From Belnapia arida (lineage in GTDB: Bacteria > Pseudomonadota > Alphaproteobacteria > Acetobacterales > Acetobacteraceae), in the NCBI RefSeq assembly GCF_016773205.1, contig NZ_JAETWB010000003.1:62001-126000 (forward strand): a DNA stretch of 64,000 nucleotides. Direction: 5' to 3'. The notes beneath the pieces were generated by a model. That model searched no databases. It saw only the letters and a list, made by a program, of their open reading frames with translations, and was not told the origin of the DNA. The position numbers were made by a program, and so were the translations under genes. Of the stretch, positions 51,127 through 61,359 are shown piece after piece (positions within the stretch are counted from its first letter, which is position 1; each line of letters opens with the position of its first letter).

Positions 51127-53348
51127 ACGCGATCATCGGCCAGCCGGTCAGCCGGGTGGATGGCCCGGCCAAGGTCACCGGCCACGCGACCTATGCGGCG
51201 GAATTCAGCCTGCCCGACCTCGCCTATGCAGCGATGGTGCTGGCCACCATCCCGCGTGGCCATGTGCGCAGCATCGACCGTGCGGCGGCGGAGGCGGCGC
51301 CGGGCGTGCTCGCCGTCATGACGCATGAGGATGCGCCGCGGCTGCCCTACAAGCAGATCGCCCAACGGCCGCAGGTGGATGCGCAGTCCGGCGAGCAGCT
51401 GCATGTGCTGCAGGATGACCAGGTGCGGTTCAACGGCGAGCCGGTAGCGGTCGTCGTCGCCGAGACGCTGGAGCAGGCGGTGCATGCGGCGGAGCTGGTA
51501 CGGGTGGAGTATGCGCGCAGCCCGGCAGTGACGATCTTCGACGCCAAGCAGGGGCGGCCGCCGGGCGAGGGCAATGCAAAGGCCGGGCGGGTGCCGGAGC
51601 TTGGGCGCGGCGATGTCGAGGGCGCGATGGCGGAGGCGCCGGTGCGCGTCGAGGCTCGCTACGTGCATCCGCGGGAGCATCACAATGCGATCGAGCCGCA
51701 TGTGACCATCGCGCATTGGGAGGGGGAGAGCCTCACTCTCTACGACAAGACGCAATGGGTGGACAATGACCGCAAGGAGATCGCGCATGTCTTCGGCATG
51801 GAGGAGGAGCGCATCCGTGTCGTCTCCCCCTTCGTCGGCGGCGCCTTCGGCTCGGCGCTCAGGACCTGGCCGCATGTGACGCTGGCGGTGATGGCGGCGA
51901 AGCGGGTCGGGCGGCCGGTACGGCTGGAGCTGACGCGGCGGCAGCTCTACATGGCGGTCGGCTTCCGGCCGCATTCGGAGCAGCATCTGCGGCTCGGCGC
52001 CGACAAGGATGGCAGGCTTGTCGCGCTCGAGCATGACGTCGTCCAGCAGGTCGGGCGTTATGAGGAATATGCCGAGACGGCGCTCTCGCCGACCAGCCAC
52101 CTGTACCAGTGCGACAACCTCCGGGCGCGCTACCGGCTGGTGGAGATGGACACCAACTCGCCCTGCCCGATGCGGGCGCCAGGCGTGGTGACGGGTGTGC
52201 TCGGCCTCGAGATGGCAATGGACGAACTGGCGGTGGACCTGGGGATGGACCCGCTGGAGCTGCGGCTGCGCAACTATGCGGAGCAGGATCAGCAGAAGGG
52301 GCTGCCCTGGTCGAGCAAGGAGCTGCGGGCCTGCTACGAGACGGCGGCGGAGCGCTTCGGCTGGGCGCGGCGCAAGCCCGAGCCGCGCTCGATGCGCGAG
52401 GGCGGCACGCTCATCGGCTATGGCATGGCGACGGCGATCTATCATTCCGACCGCAGCGGTGGCTCGGCCTCCGTTGCGTTGACGGGGAACGGGATGGCCG
52501 TGGTGCGCAGTGCCTCCTCCGACATGGGGCCGGGCACCTATACCTCGATGACGCAGGTGGCGGCGGAGACGCTCGGCCTGCCGGTCGATCATGTACGCTT
52601 CGAGCTGGGCGATACCAACCTGCCCTATGCGCCGGTGCATGGCGGCTCCATCACCATGGCAAGCCTCGGCAACGCGGTCGTCGCGGCCTGCCAGGCGGTG
52701 CAGACGAAGCTGGCCGGGCTGGCGCAGGCGGCGCAGCAGGGGCCCTTCGCCGGGCTGGCGGAGAATGCGGTGGTGGCGCGCGATGGCGGGCTCGGCCGGG
52801 CCGACGGCAGCGGGCCGGTGGTGCCCTATGCGGAGCTGTTGCGGCAGCATAACCTCGGCTGGGTCGAGGCCGAGGGCAGCGCGCAGCCGGGGGAGGAGAC
52901 AAAGAAGTACTCCTCCGCGGCCTTCGGCGCGATCTTCGTCGAGGTGCGGGTGGATGAGGCGCTCGGCACGGTGCGGGTGCCGCGCATGGTCGGCGCCTAT
53001 GACGTGGGCCGGGTCATCAACCCGAAGACGGCGCGCAGCCAGTGCATTGGCGGCATGGTCGGCGGGCTCGGCATGGCGCTGGAGGAGCGGGCGGAATGGG
53101 ATGCCCGCTTCGGCAAGGTGATGAATGCCAACCTCGCCGAGTACCTGGTGCCGGTGAATGCCGATGTGGCAGAGCTGGAGGCGATCTTCGTCCCCAATGA
53201 CGACCGCAACTTCAACCCGCTCGGGGTGAAGGGGCTGGCTGAGGTGGCGATCTGCGGTGTGGCTCCGGCGATCGCCAACGCGGTCTGGCACGCGACGGGG
53301 CGGCGGATCCGCGAGTTGCCGATCACGCCGGAGCGGCTGCTGGGGTAG
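51123..53348 (+). CDS. Molybdenum hydroxylase molybdopterin-binding large subunit
   Basis: A 741-residue catalytic subunit, slightly smaller than xanthine dehydrogenase domains. N-terminal VSRVDGPAKVTGHATYAAEF, the PFVGGAFGSALRTW loop, the molybdenum-contact region GYGMATAIYHSD, and the catalytic Glu in VKGLAEVAICG near the C-terminus are all present. Oxidises an aldehyde or N-heterocycle; substrate unknown. Requires molybdenum cofactor, possibly sulfurated. No XdhC-type maturation gene is visible in this stretch; the MoeB-like protein at 38905 and the MOSC protein at 26270 are the only cofactor-related genes in the window. Confidence 0.94.
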   Translation: MNAIIGQPVSRVDGPAKVTGHATYAAEFSLPDLAYAAMVLATIPRGHVRSIDRAAAEAAPGVLAVMTHEDAPRLPYKQIAQRPQVDAQSGEQLHVLQDDQVRFNGEPVAVVVAETLEQAVHAAELVRVEYARSPAVTIFDAKQGRPPGEGNAKAGRVPELGRGDVEGAMAEAPVRVEARYVHPREHHNAIEPHVTIAHWEGESLTLYDKTQWVDNDRKEIAHVFGMEEERIRVVSPFVGGAFGSALRTWPHVTLAVMAAKRVGRPVRLELTRRQLYMAVGFRPHSEQHLRLGADKDGRLVALEHDVVQQVGRYEEYAETALSPTSHLYQCDNLRARYRLVEMDTNSPCPMRAPGVVTGVLGLEMAMDELAVDLGMDPLELRLRNYAEQDQQKGLPWSSKELRACYETAAERFGWARRKPEPRSMREGGTLIGYGMATAIYHSDRSGGSASVALTGNGMAVVRSASSDMGPGTYTSMTQVAAETLGLPVDHVRFELGDTNLPYAPVHGGSITMASLGNAVVAACQAVQTKLAGLAQAAQQGPFAGLAENAVVARDGGLGRADGSGPVVPYAELLRQHNLGWVEAEGSAQPGEETKKYSSAAFGAIFVEVRVDEALGTVRVPRMVGAYDVGRVINPKTARSQCIGGMVGGLGMALEERAEWDARFGKVMNANLAEYLVPVNADVAELEAIFVPNDDRNFNPLGVKGLAEVAICGVAPAIANAVWHATGRRIRELPITPERLLG

Positions 53349-53433
53349 GAGGAGCCATGCGCGGCCGGCATGGGGCCGAGCGCGCTGCACGCCCTATTTG
53401 CTGCGTGACGGTTTCGACAGGATTGGAGTTGGT

Positions 53434-54663
53434 ATGTCCGCGACGGGTTTGGCCGCGCCAGTGGGGTTACGGCAGGTCGCCATCAATGTCCCGGCGGCGC
53501 TGACCGCCGGGGCGCTGTTGCTGCTCGGCGGCGGCATCATTGCCCAAGCGATCAGTCCGCGGCAGGCAGAGCTGTTCCTGCTCGGTGCGGCGCTGGGGCT
53601 GGTGCTCTATCACGCGGCCTTCGGCTTCACTTCAGCTTGGCGGGTGTTCATCGCCGACCGGCGCGGGGCGGGGCTGCGGGCGCAGATGGTGATGCTGGCC
53701 ATCGCGGTGCTGCTGTTCTTTCCGGTGCTGGCGGCGGGGACGCTGTTCGGCGAGCCGGTGCGGGGGCTGGTCTCGCCGGTCGGCGTCTCGGTGATCTTCG
53801 GCGCCTTCCTCTTCGGCATCGGCATGCAGATGGGCGGGGGTTGCGCCTCGGGTACCCTCTATACTGTGGGTGGCGGCTCGGTACGGATGCTGCTGACGCT
53901 CGCCGCCTTCATCGCCGGCTCGGCGCTGGGGGCAGCACATCTGCATTGGTGGTCGGCGCTGCCGCATCTGGAGCCGGTCTCGCTGGTGCAGTCCTGGGGG
54001 GTGGTGCCGGCGCTCATTGCCAACCTCACCGTCTTCGCCGGCATCGCCTGGCTGACGGTGGTGCTGGAGCGGCGGCGGCATGGGCGGCTGGTGACGCCGC
54101 CGGATGCGCCGCGGCAGGGCCTCGCCCGACTGCTGCGCGGTCCCTGGCCGTTGGTCGCCGGGGCGGTGGCGCTGGCGGTGCTGAATTTTGTCACGCTGGC
54201 GCTGTCGGGGCGGCCCTGGGGCATCACCTCGGCCTTCGCCCTCTGGGGGTCGAAGGCGGCGGCGCTGATCGGGTTCGATCCGGGGAGCTGGCCCTATTGG
54301 CAGGCGCCCGGGCCGCGGGCGGCGCTGGAGGGGAACGTGCTCACCGATGTCACCTCGGTGATGGATTTCGGCATCATCCTCGGCGCGCTGCTGGCCTCGG
54401 CGCTGGCGGGGCGGTTCTCCCCGGGCTGGCGGGTGCCTTGGCGCTCGGCGCTGGCCGCCGTCGTGGGCGGGGTGATGTTGGGTTATGGGGCGCGGCTGGC
54501 CTATGGCTGCAATATCGGCGCCTATTTCTCCGGGATCGCCTCGGGCAGCCTGCATGGTTGGGTCTGGATGGTGGCGGCCTTCTTCGGCAACTGGCTGGGG
54601 ACGGGGATCCGGCCGCTCTTCGGGCTGGAGGTGGAGCGGCTGCCGCGGCAGACCGGGTGCTGA
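53434..54663 (+). CDS. YeeE/YedE-family sulfur-compound permease (TsuA-like)
   Basis: A 409-residue membrane protein made of two related halves, each with about four to five helices. Conserved cysteine motifs GGGCASGTLYTVGGGS (first half) and YGCNIGAYFSGIASGSLHGW (second half) are those of TsuA-type thiosulfate importers and YedE selenium-linked proteins. Start ATG at 53434 after GGAGTTGGT. It lies between the molybdenum hydroxylase and glpR and probably has its own promoter. Likely imports thiosulfate or another sulfur compound; connection to the DsrE/ThiF pair at 38530 is speculative. Confidence 0.9.
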   Translation: MSATGLAAPVGLRQVAINVPAALTAGALLLLGGGIIAQAISPRQAELFLLGAALGLVLYHAAFGFTSAWRVFIADRRGAGLRAQMVMLAIAVLLFFPVLAAGTLFGEPVRGLVSPVGVSVIFGAFLFGIGMQMGGGCASGTLYTVGGGSVRMLLTLAAFIAGSALGAAHLHWWSALPHLEPVSLVQSWGVVPALIANLTVFAGIAWLTVVLERRRHGRLVTPPDAPRQGLARLLRGPWPLVAGAVALAVLNFVTLALSGRPWGITSAFALWGSKAAALIGFDPGSWPYWQAPGPRAALEGNVLTDVTSVMDFGIILGALLASALAGRFSPGWRVPWRSALAAVVGGVMLGYGARLAYGCNIGAYFSGIASGSLHGWVWMVAAFFGNWLGTGIRPLFGLEVERLPRQTGC

Positions 54664-54675
54664 TTTAACTCGCAG

Positions 54676-54687
54676 CTTTCGTTTTGC
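54676..54687. promoter_or_regulatory. TTTCG motif, possible GlpR operator before glpR
   Basis: CTTTCGTTTTGC lies 25 bp before the GTG start of glpR. The same TTTCG core recurs twice before glpD. DeoR/GlpR repressors often bind TTTCG-type repeats, so autoregulation is plausible. Only one clear half-site is present here. Confidence 0.4.
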
Positions 54688-54711
54688 GCGCGGTCGGCGC
54701 ATCCTCGAAGA

Positions 54712-55506
54712 GTGACGACGACCTTACCGCTCGCGGAGCTTTCGGATCGGCAGCAGGCAATCCTCAGCCTGGCCCGCGGGGCGGGGCGCGTCGGGGTGGA
54801 GGAGCTGGCGGCGCGTTTCGCCGTCAGCCCGCAGACCATCCGCAAGGACCTCAACCTGCTGCGCGACCTCGGGCTGCTGGCGCGGCAGCATGGCGGGGCG
54901 ATGCTGGCCTCGGGCGTGGCCAATGCCTCCTACGAGGCACGACGGGCGCTGGCGCATGAGGGGAAGCGGCGGATCGCGGCGCGCTGCGCGGCGCTGATCC
55001 CGGATGGCTCCTCGCTCTTCATCAACATCGGCACGACGACGGAGGAGGTGGCGCGGGCGCTGACGCGGCATCGCGATCTGCTCGTTGTCACCAACAACAT
55101 CCATGTCGTCTCCATCCTGCTGCCCAGCCCGGGGGTGGAGGTGGTGGTCGCTGGCGGGCCGGTGCGGCGTAGCGATGGCGGCATCGCGGGGGAGGCGACG
55201 GTCGACCTCGTCTCCGAGTTCAAGCTGGATTTCGCCGTGATCGGCGCTTCCGCCCTCGATGAGGATGGCAGCCTGCTGGATTACGATTATCGGGAGGTGC
55301 GGGTGTCGCGCGCCATCCTCGGCAATGCGCGGCAGCCGATCCTGGTGGCGGATGCGGGGAAGTTCGAGCGTTCGGCGCCGATCCGCATCGGCCATGTGCG
55401 GCAGCTGCACACCGTGGTGATGGACCGGGCGCCGCCGCCGCGCTTTGCCGAAGCCTGCCAGGAGGCGGGGACGCGCGTGGAGCTGGCGGAAAGCGAAACC
55501 CGGTGA
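54712..55506 (+). CDS. glpR: Glycerol-3-phosphate regulon repressor, DeoR/GlpR family
   Basis: A 264-residue DeoR-family repressor starting at a GTG (GTG ACG ACG ACC). The N-terminal helix-turn-helix spans residues 8-62 (LSDRQQAILSLAR, SPQTIRKDLNLLRDLGLL, QHGGAM), followed by the phosphosugar-sensing domain (IGTTTEEVARAL, VTNNIHVVSIL, GGPVRRSDGGIAGEATVD). Glycerol 3-phosphate is the usual inducer. Its position ahead of glpD and the transport genes makes it the local regulator. 81 bp separate it from glpD. Confidence 0.93.
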   Translation: MTTTLPLAELSDRQQAILSLARGAGRVGVEELAARFAVSPQTIRKDLNLLRDLGLLARQHGGAMLASGVANASYEARRALAHEGKRRIAARCAALIPDGSSLFINIGTTTEEVARALTRHRDLLVVTNNIHVVSILLPSPGVEVVVAGGPVRRSDGGIAGEATVDLVSEFKLDFAVIGASALDEDGSLLDYDYREVRVSRAILGNARQPILVADAGKFERSAPIRIGHVRQLHTVVMDRAPPPRFAEACQEAGTRVELAESETR

Positions 55507-55526
55507 GGCGCGGTTAGGGCGCGGAA

Positions 55527-55550
55527 TTTTCGCTTGCGCTTTCGGTTTGG
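55527..55550. promoter_or_regulatory. Tandem TTTCG repeats, possible GlpR operator before glpD
   Basis: Two direct TTTCG copies (at 55528 and 55540, 12 bp apart, within TTTTCGCTTG and CTTTCGGTTTG) lie 37-61 bp before the glpD start, about one helical turn apart. The spacing and resemblance to the motif before glpR support a GlpR operator. Inferred. Confidence 0.45.
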
Positions 55551-55587
55551 CTGGGGAAGCATCGCTTCAAGGGTCAGGGAAGGTTGC

Positions 55588-57123
55588 GTGACAGCAATGG
55601 GCAACAGCCAGGTTCAGGATCTCCTCGTCATCGGCGGGGGCGTGAATGGCTGCGGTATCGCCCGCGACGCGGTGGGGCGGGGCCTTTCCGTGATCCTCGC
55701 AGAAAAGGGCGACCTGGCAGGCGCGACTTCCTCCTCCTCCACCAAGCTGATCCATGGCGGGCTGCGCTACCTGGAATACCGGGAATTCCGCCTGGTGCGG
55801 GAGGCGCTGATCGAGCGCGAGGTGCTGCTGCGAGCGGCGCCGCACATCGTCTGGCCGCTGCGCTTCGTGCTGCCGCACAATGTGGGGCAGCGGCCCTGGC
55901 CGATCCTGCGGCTCGGGCTCTTCCTCTACGACCATCTGGGTGGGCGGCGCATCCTGCCGCCGACGCGGAGCATCGACCTGCGGCGGGACCCGGTAGGCGC
56001 GCCGCTGAAGCCGCAGCTGACGCGAGGTTTCGAGTATTCCGACTGCTGGGTCGAGGATGCGCGGCTCGTCGTGCTGAATGCGCGGGATGCGGCGGACCGG
56101 GGTGCGACGGTGCTGACGCGGACGCGCGTCGTCTCGGCCCGGCGCGAGGGCGGGCTGTGGCACGCCACGTTGCGCGACGAGGACAGTGGCGCGGTGCAGG
56201 ACGTGCGGGCGCGGGCGCTGGTGAATGCGGCAGGGCCTTGGGTGGGCTCGGTGCTGGGCGGCGTTGCGGGCGTGAATACGCCGGCGCGGGTCAGGATGGT
56301 GAAGGGCAGCCATATCGTTACCCGGCGGCTCTATGACCACGACCGTTGCTATATCTTCCAGAATCCGGATGGCCGAATCTGCTTCTCGATCCCCTATGAG
56401 GAAGACTTCATGCTCATCGGCACGACCGATGAGGAGTTCGAGGGCGATCCGGCGACGGCGAAGATCTCGGAGGCCGAGACCTCCTATCTCTGCCGCGCGG
56501 TGAGCGAGTATTTCCGCCAGCCTGTCACGCCTGCCGATGTGGTCTGGAGCTATTCCGGCGTGCGGCCACTTTATGACGACGGCGCCAGCCGGGCGCAGGA
56601 GGCGACGCGCGACTACGTCCTCAAGATCGACGAGGCGGAGGGCGGGGCACCGCTGCTCAGCGTCTTCGGCGGCAAGATCACCACCTTCCGGCGGCTGGCC
56701 GAGGCGGCGATGGCGAAATTGGCGCCGCATTTCCCTGGGATGAAGCCGGGCTGGACGGATGCTGCCTCGCTGCCGGGAGGCGACTTCCCCTGGGACGGGG
56801 CGCCGGCGCTCGTCGAGGCGCTGCTGCGGGACTACCCCTTCCTCAAGGCCAAGCTGGCACGGCGGCTCATCCGGCACTATGGCACGCGGGCCATGCGGAT
56901 GTTGGGCGACGCGCGCAGCATGGAGGATCTCGGCCGGCATTTCGGCGCGGGGCTGACGGCCCGCGAGGTGGATTGGCAGATGCGCGAGGAATGGGCCCGC
57001 GCACCGGCCGATGTGCTGTGGCGGCGGACCAAGCTGGGGCTGAGGGTCGACCAGGCGGGGCAGGCGGCGCTGGCGGAGTACATGGACGCGGCGCGCGCTG
57101 TGGCCGGGAGGGCGGCGGAATGA
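55588..57123 (+). CDS. glpD: Glycerol-3-phosphate dehydrogenase (FAD, quinone-linked)
   Basis: A 511-residue membrane-associated flavoenzyme oxidising glycerol 3-phosphate to dihydroxyacetone phosphate with electrons to ubiquinone. FAD loop DLLVIGGGVNGCGIARDA near the N-terminus, SSSSTKLIHGGLRYLE motif, SYSGVRPLYDD, and FGGKITTFRRLAE at about 380, all GlpD hallmarks. The GTG at 55588 is favoured by GGGAAGG 4 bp upstream; the ATG at 55597 (MGNSQVQDL) is possible. It overlaps the next gene by 4 bp, leading the glpDSTPQUV(K) unit. Confidence 0.95.
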   Translation: MTAMGNSQVQDLLVIGGGVNGCGIARDAVGRGLSVILAEKGDLAGATSSSSTKLIHGGLRYLEYREFRLVREALIEREVLLRAAPHIVWPLRFVLPHNVGQRPWPILRLGLFLYDHLGGRRILPPTRSIDLRRDPVGAPLKPQLTRGFEYSDCWVEDARLVVLNARDAADRGATVLTRTRVVSARREGGLWHATLRDEDSGAVQDVRARALVNAAGPWVGSVLGGVAGVNTPARVRMVKGSHIVTRRLYDHDRCYIFQNPDGRICFSIPYEEDFMLIGTTDEEFEGDPATAKISEAETSYLCRAVSEYFRQPVTPADVVWSYSGVRPLYDDGASRAQEATRDYVLKIDEAEGGAPLLSVFGGKITTFRRLAEAAMAKLAPHFPGMKPGWTDAASLPGGDFPWDGAPALVEALLRDYPFLKAKLARRLIRHYGTRAMRMLGDARSMEDLGRHFGAGLTAREVDWQMREEWARAPADVLWRRTKLGLRVDQAGQAALAEYMDAARAVAGRAAE

Positions 57124-58196
57124 CGGTGCGGGCGGACGGGCTGGCGCTCTCCTCCGGCGGCGAGGCTGTGCTGCACCCGGTGACGCTGGAGCTGCGTCCG
57201 GGGCTGCCGAATGTGCTGCTCGGCCCGACCGGCGCGGGCAAGACGACGCTGCTGCGGCTGCTGGCGGGGCTCGACCGTCCGAGCGAGGGACGGCTCTTCG
57301 CCGAGGGACGCGAGGTGACGGGCCAGCCGGTGCGCAGGCGGAGCGTCGCCATGGTTTACCAGCAGTTCATCAACTACCCGACGCTCTCGGTCTTCGAGAA
57401 CATCGCCTCGCCGTTGCGCGTGGCGGGGCTGAAGCGGGCGGAGATCGAGCAGCGGGTGCGCGAGGCGGCGCGGGTGCTGAGGCTGGAGCCCTATCTGGCG
57501 CGGCGGCCAATGGAACTCTCCGGCGGACAGCAGCAGCGGACGGCGATCGCGCGGGCGCTCGTCAAGCGGGCGGCGCTGGTGCTGATGGACGAGCCACTGG
57601 CCAACCTCGACTACAAGCTGCGCGAGGAATTGCGGGAGGAGCTGCCGAAGCTTTTCGCCGAGAGCGGCTCGGTCTTCGTCTACGCAACGACGGAGCCTGC
57701 GGAGGCGCTGCTGCTGGGTGGGTTCGTCGCTACGCTCTCGGAAGGGCGGGTTACGCAGTTCGGGCGGGCGGGTGAGGTGTTCCGGCGCCCGGGCGATCTC
57801 GCCACGGCGCGGGTCTTCTCCGATCCGCCGCTGAACGAGGCGCCGGCGCGGGCCGAGGGCGGGCGGCTGGTGCTCGCCACGGGCGCGGTGATGCCGGCGC
57901 CGGCGGGCGTCGCCGATGGGGCCTGCACCATCGGCATCCGCGCGCATCAGGTCTCGCTGGAGCCGTTGCCGGGCGCGGTCGACCTGCCGGCGGTGGTGCG
58001 CGTCGCCGAAGTGACGGGCTCCGAGACCTATGTGCACTGCAGCTTCGACGGCATGGACTGGGTGGTGCTCACGCCCGGCGTGCAGCGGCCGGAGCCGGGG
58101 CAGGAGGTGACGCTCTGGCTCGACCCGCAGCGCTGCCTGGTCTTCGGCGCGGACGGGAAGCTCGCCGCGGTCGCGGCGCTGGCGGAGGCCGCCTGA
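57120..58196 (+). CDS. glpS: Glycerol ABC transporter ATPase GlpS
   Basis: A 358-residue ABC ATPase. Walker A GPTGAGKTT (about 40-48), signature LSGGQQQR, Walker B LVLMDEPLANLD and a C-terminal regulatory OB-like domain (from about 275, GIRAHQVSLEPLPG). The switch segment is YATTEPAEAL where other cassettes have THD, so His is replaced by Thr-Glu context, an oddity of this subunit. Works with GlpT in the GlpSTPQV importer for glycerol described in rhizobia. Overlaps glpD by 4 bp and glpT by 1 bp. Confidence 0.92.
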   Translation: MTVRADGLALSSGGEAVLHPVTLELRPGLPNVLLGPTGAGKTTLLRLLAGLDRPSEGRLFAEGREVTGQPVRRRSVAMVYQQFINYPTLSVFENIASPLRVAGLKRAEIEQRVREAARVLRLEPYLARRPMELSGGQQQRTAIARALVKRAALVLMDEPLANLDYKLREELREELPKLFAESGSVFVYATTEPAEALLLGGFVATLSEGRVTQFGRAGEVFRRPGDLATARVFSDPPLNEAPARAEGGRLVLATGAVMPAPAGVADGACTIGIRAHQVSLEPLPGAVDLPAVVRVAEVTGSETYVHCSFDGMDWVVLTPGVQRPEPGQEVTLWLDPQRCLVFGADGKLAAVAALAEAA

Positions 58197-59254
58197 TGGC
58201 CCGCATCGCCTTCGAGCGCCTGGCGCATGGCTATCCCGGCAGCAGCGCCTATGCGCTGAAGCCGATGGACATGGTCTGGGAGGATGCCGGCGCCTATGCG
58301 CTGCTCGGGCCGTCCGGCTGCGGCAAGACGACGCTGCTCAACATCGTCTCCGGCCTGCTGCGGCCGCGCGAGGGGCGGGTGCTGTTCGACGGGCAGGACG
58401 TGACGGGGCTCTCGACCGAGCGACGCAACGTGGCGCAGGTGTTCCAATTCCCTGTTGTCTACGACACGATGACGATGCGGGAGAATCTGGCCTTCCCGCT
58501 GCGCAACCGTGGCGTGCCGGCGGCGGCGGCGCGGGCGCGGGTCGAGCATGTGGCGGGGCTGCTCGGGCTGAGCGGGATGCTCGACCGGCGGGCGCGCAAC
58601 CTCGGTGCCGACGACAAGCAGAAGATCTCGCTCGGGCGGGGCCTCGTCCGCGACGACGTCGCCGCCATCCTGTTCGACGAGCCGCTGACGGTCATCGACC
58701 CGCACCTGAAGTGGGAGCTGCGCTCGCGGCTGAAGGAGCTGCATCGCCAGGTGCCGGTGACGATGATCTACGTCACCCATGACCAGACCGAGGCGCTGAC
58801 CTTCGCCGACCGGGTCGTGGTGATGAGCGAGGGTGAGGTGGTACAGGTCGGCACGCCGGAGGCGCTGTTCGACCGGCCGGCGCATACCTTCGTAGGCCAC
58901 TTCATCGGCTCGCCGGGGATGAATTTCCTGCCCTGCGCGGTGGAGGGCGATACCGCCACCCTCGCGGGTGGGCACCGCGTCGGGTTGCCGCGTGGCTATG
59001 GGGCGTTGGCGGGCAAGGTGGAACTCGGCATCAGGCCGGAATTCGCCGCCATCGCGCGGGACGGGCTGCCGGTGACGGTGCGGCGCGTCGAGGATCTCGG
59101 GCGGCGGCGCATTGCCCGGGTGGAGCTGGACGGGGTGCCCTTCGCGGCCACCCTGCCGGAGGGGATGGCGGTGCCGGCGGAGCCGCGCCTCGCCCTCGAT
59201 CCGCGCCGCCTGCATGTCTATGCCGATGGCCGCCTGGCCGAAGGGGAGGGCTGA
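58196..59254 (+). CDS. glpT: Glycerol ABC transporter ATPase GlpT
   Basis: A 352-residue ABC ATPase, partner of GlpS. Walker A GPSGCGKTT and Walker B AILFDEPLTVIDPHLKW are intact and the H-loop THDQTEAL is canonical, but the signature is NLGADDKQKISLGRG instead of LSGGQ. GlpS has a good signature but a changed switch His, so the pair probably makes one competent and one degenerate ATP site. C-terminal OB-like domain (IRPEFAAIARDGLPV). Start 1 bp after glpS. The symbol here means the ABC subunit of the GlpPQSTV system, not the E. coli glycerol-3-phosphate antiporter. Confidence 0.92.
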   Translation: MARIAFERLAHGYPGSSAYALKPMDMVWEDAGAYALLGPSGCGKTTLLNIVSGLLRPREGRVLFDGQDVTGLSTERRNVAQVFQFPVVYDTMTMRENLAFPLRNRGVPAAAARARVEHVAGLLGLSGMLDRRARNLGADDKQKISLGRGLVRDDVAAILFDEPLTVIDPHLKWELRSRLKELHRQVPVTMIYVTHDQTEALTFADRVVVMSEGEVVQVGTPEALFDRPAHTFVGHFIGSPGMNFLPCAVEGDTATLAGGHRVGLPRGYGALAGKVELGIRPEFAAIARDGLPVTVRRVEDLGRRRIARVELDGVPFAATLPEGMAVPAEPRLALDPRRLHVYADGRLAEGEG

Positions 59255-59257
59255 GCG

Positions 59258-60141
<884 letters not shown>

Positions 60142-60145
<4 letters not shown>

Positions 60146-61011
60146 GCGGCGCGGCCCTGGCCCCGGCCTCCCTCGCCGCGACGCGCGCCCCGGCCGAGAG
60201 CGGCGCGCTGCGCGCCGCGGTGCCGCGGGTCGTGCTGGTGCTCTACATCCTGTTCCTGCTCGTGCCGATCTACTGGCTCGTCAACATGAGCCTGAAGACC
60301 AATCTCGAGATCAACTCCGGGATGACGCTCTGGCCGCAGAACCCGACGCTGGAGCATTACCGGCGCATCTTCACCGATGCCTCCTGGTACAGCGGCTACA
60401 TCAACAGCCTGACCTATGTGGCGCTGAACACGCTGATCTCGCTCGCCGTGGCGCTGCCGGCGGCCTATGCCTTCAGCCGCTACCGCTTCCTCGGCGACAA
60501 GCACCTGTTCTTCTGGCTGCTGTCGAACCGGATGGCGCCGCCGGCGGTCTTCGCGCTGCCCTTCTTCCAGCTCTACAGCGCGGTCGGGCTGTTCGACACG
60601 CCCTGGGCGGTGGCCCTCGCCCATTGCCTGTTCAACATCCCGCTCGCGGTCTGGATCCTCGAGGGCTTCATGTCCGGCGTGCCGCGCGAGATCGACGAGA
60701 CGGCGGCGATCGACGGCTGGTCCTTCCCGGCCTTCTTCATCCGCCACTTCCTGCCGCTCGTCGCGGGCGGCGTCGGTGTCGCGGCCTTCTTCTGCTTCAT
60801 GTTCTCCTGGGTGGAGCTGCTGCTGGCCCGCACCCTGACGACGGTCAACGCCAAGCCGATCGTCGCGACGATGACCCGCACCGTCTCGGCGGCGGGGATG
60901 GATTGGGGGCTGCTCTCGGCGGCCGGCGTGCTGACCATCATCCCCGGCGCCATCGTCATCTGGTTCGTCCGCAACCACATCGCGCGCGGCTTCGCCCTAG
61001 GGCGCGTATAG
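60142..61011 (+). CDS. glpQ: Glycerol ABC transporter permease GlpQ
   Basis: A 289-residue permease of the MalG type with six helices, starting at a GTG overlapping the glpP stop (GTGA). The VPIYWLVNMSLKTNLEI segment, and the coupling loop EIDETAAIDGWSFPAFFI around 183-200, are typical. Forms the channel heterodimer with GlpP. Not related to glycerophosphodiesterase GlpQ of enterobacteria. Confidence 0.93.
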
Positions 61012-61024
61012 GAAGGCGGCTGTG

Positions 61025-61306
61025 ATGACCCTCGGCTGGATGGCCTGGACCTGGCAGACGGCGCTGTTCTTCGCGTTGCTGTTCTGCGTGCTGGCGGCGA
61101 TGACGACGCTTGCCGCGCTGCGGCCGGAGCGGGACCGCATCGGCATGCTGGGATTGCCGACGACGCGCGGCGACCGGCTGTTCCTGACGCTGCTCGGCGC
61201 CGCCTTCATCCATCTCGGCTGGCTGGCCCTGGCCGGTGATGCGCCGCTCTGGGGGGCGAGCATCGTCTCCCTTATCTATGGAGCGATCCTGTTTCGCTGG
61301 GCCTGA
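61025..61306 (+). CDS. glpU: Small membrane protein GlpU (DUF2160 family)
   Basis: A 93-residue protein with three hydrophobic segments and the pattern WTWQTALFFALLFCVLAAM then ERDRIGMLGLPTTRGDRLFL and WLALAGDAPLWGA. It matches the small membrane protein found between glpQ and glpV in alphaproteobacterial glycerol operons. The ATG at 61025 is preceded by a GTG one codon earlier; either could start translation. Role in transport not defined. Confidence 0.85.
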   Translation: MTLGWMAWTWQTALFFALLFCVLAAMTTLAALRPERDRIGMLGLPTTRGDRLFLTLLGAAFIHLGWLALAGDAPLWGASIVSLIYGAILFRWA

Positions 61307-61359
61307 CCGAAGGCGGCGGGTCACGGCCGGCCGCGCAACGACCAAAGGGAGGAAAACAG

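Noticed and set aside
51060-53390. 776-residue frame opposite the molybdenum hydroxylase large subunit
   Set aside because: Antisense to a clear catalytic subunit; no independent start signal or domain.
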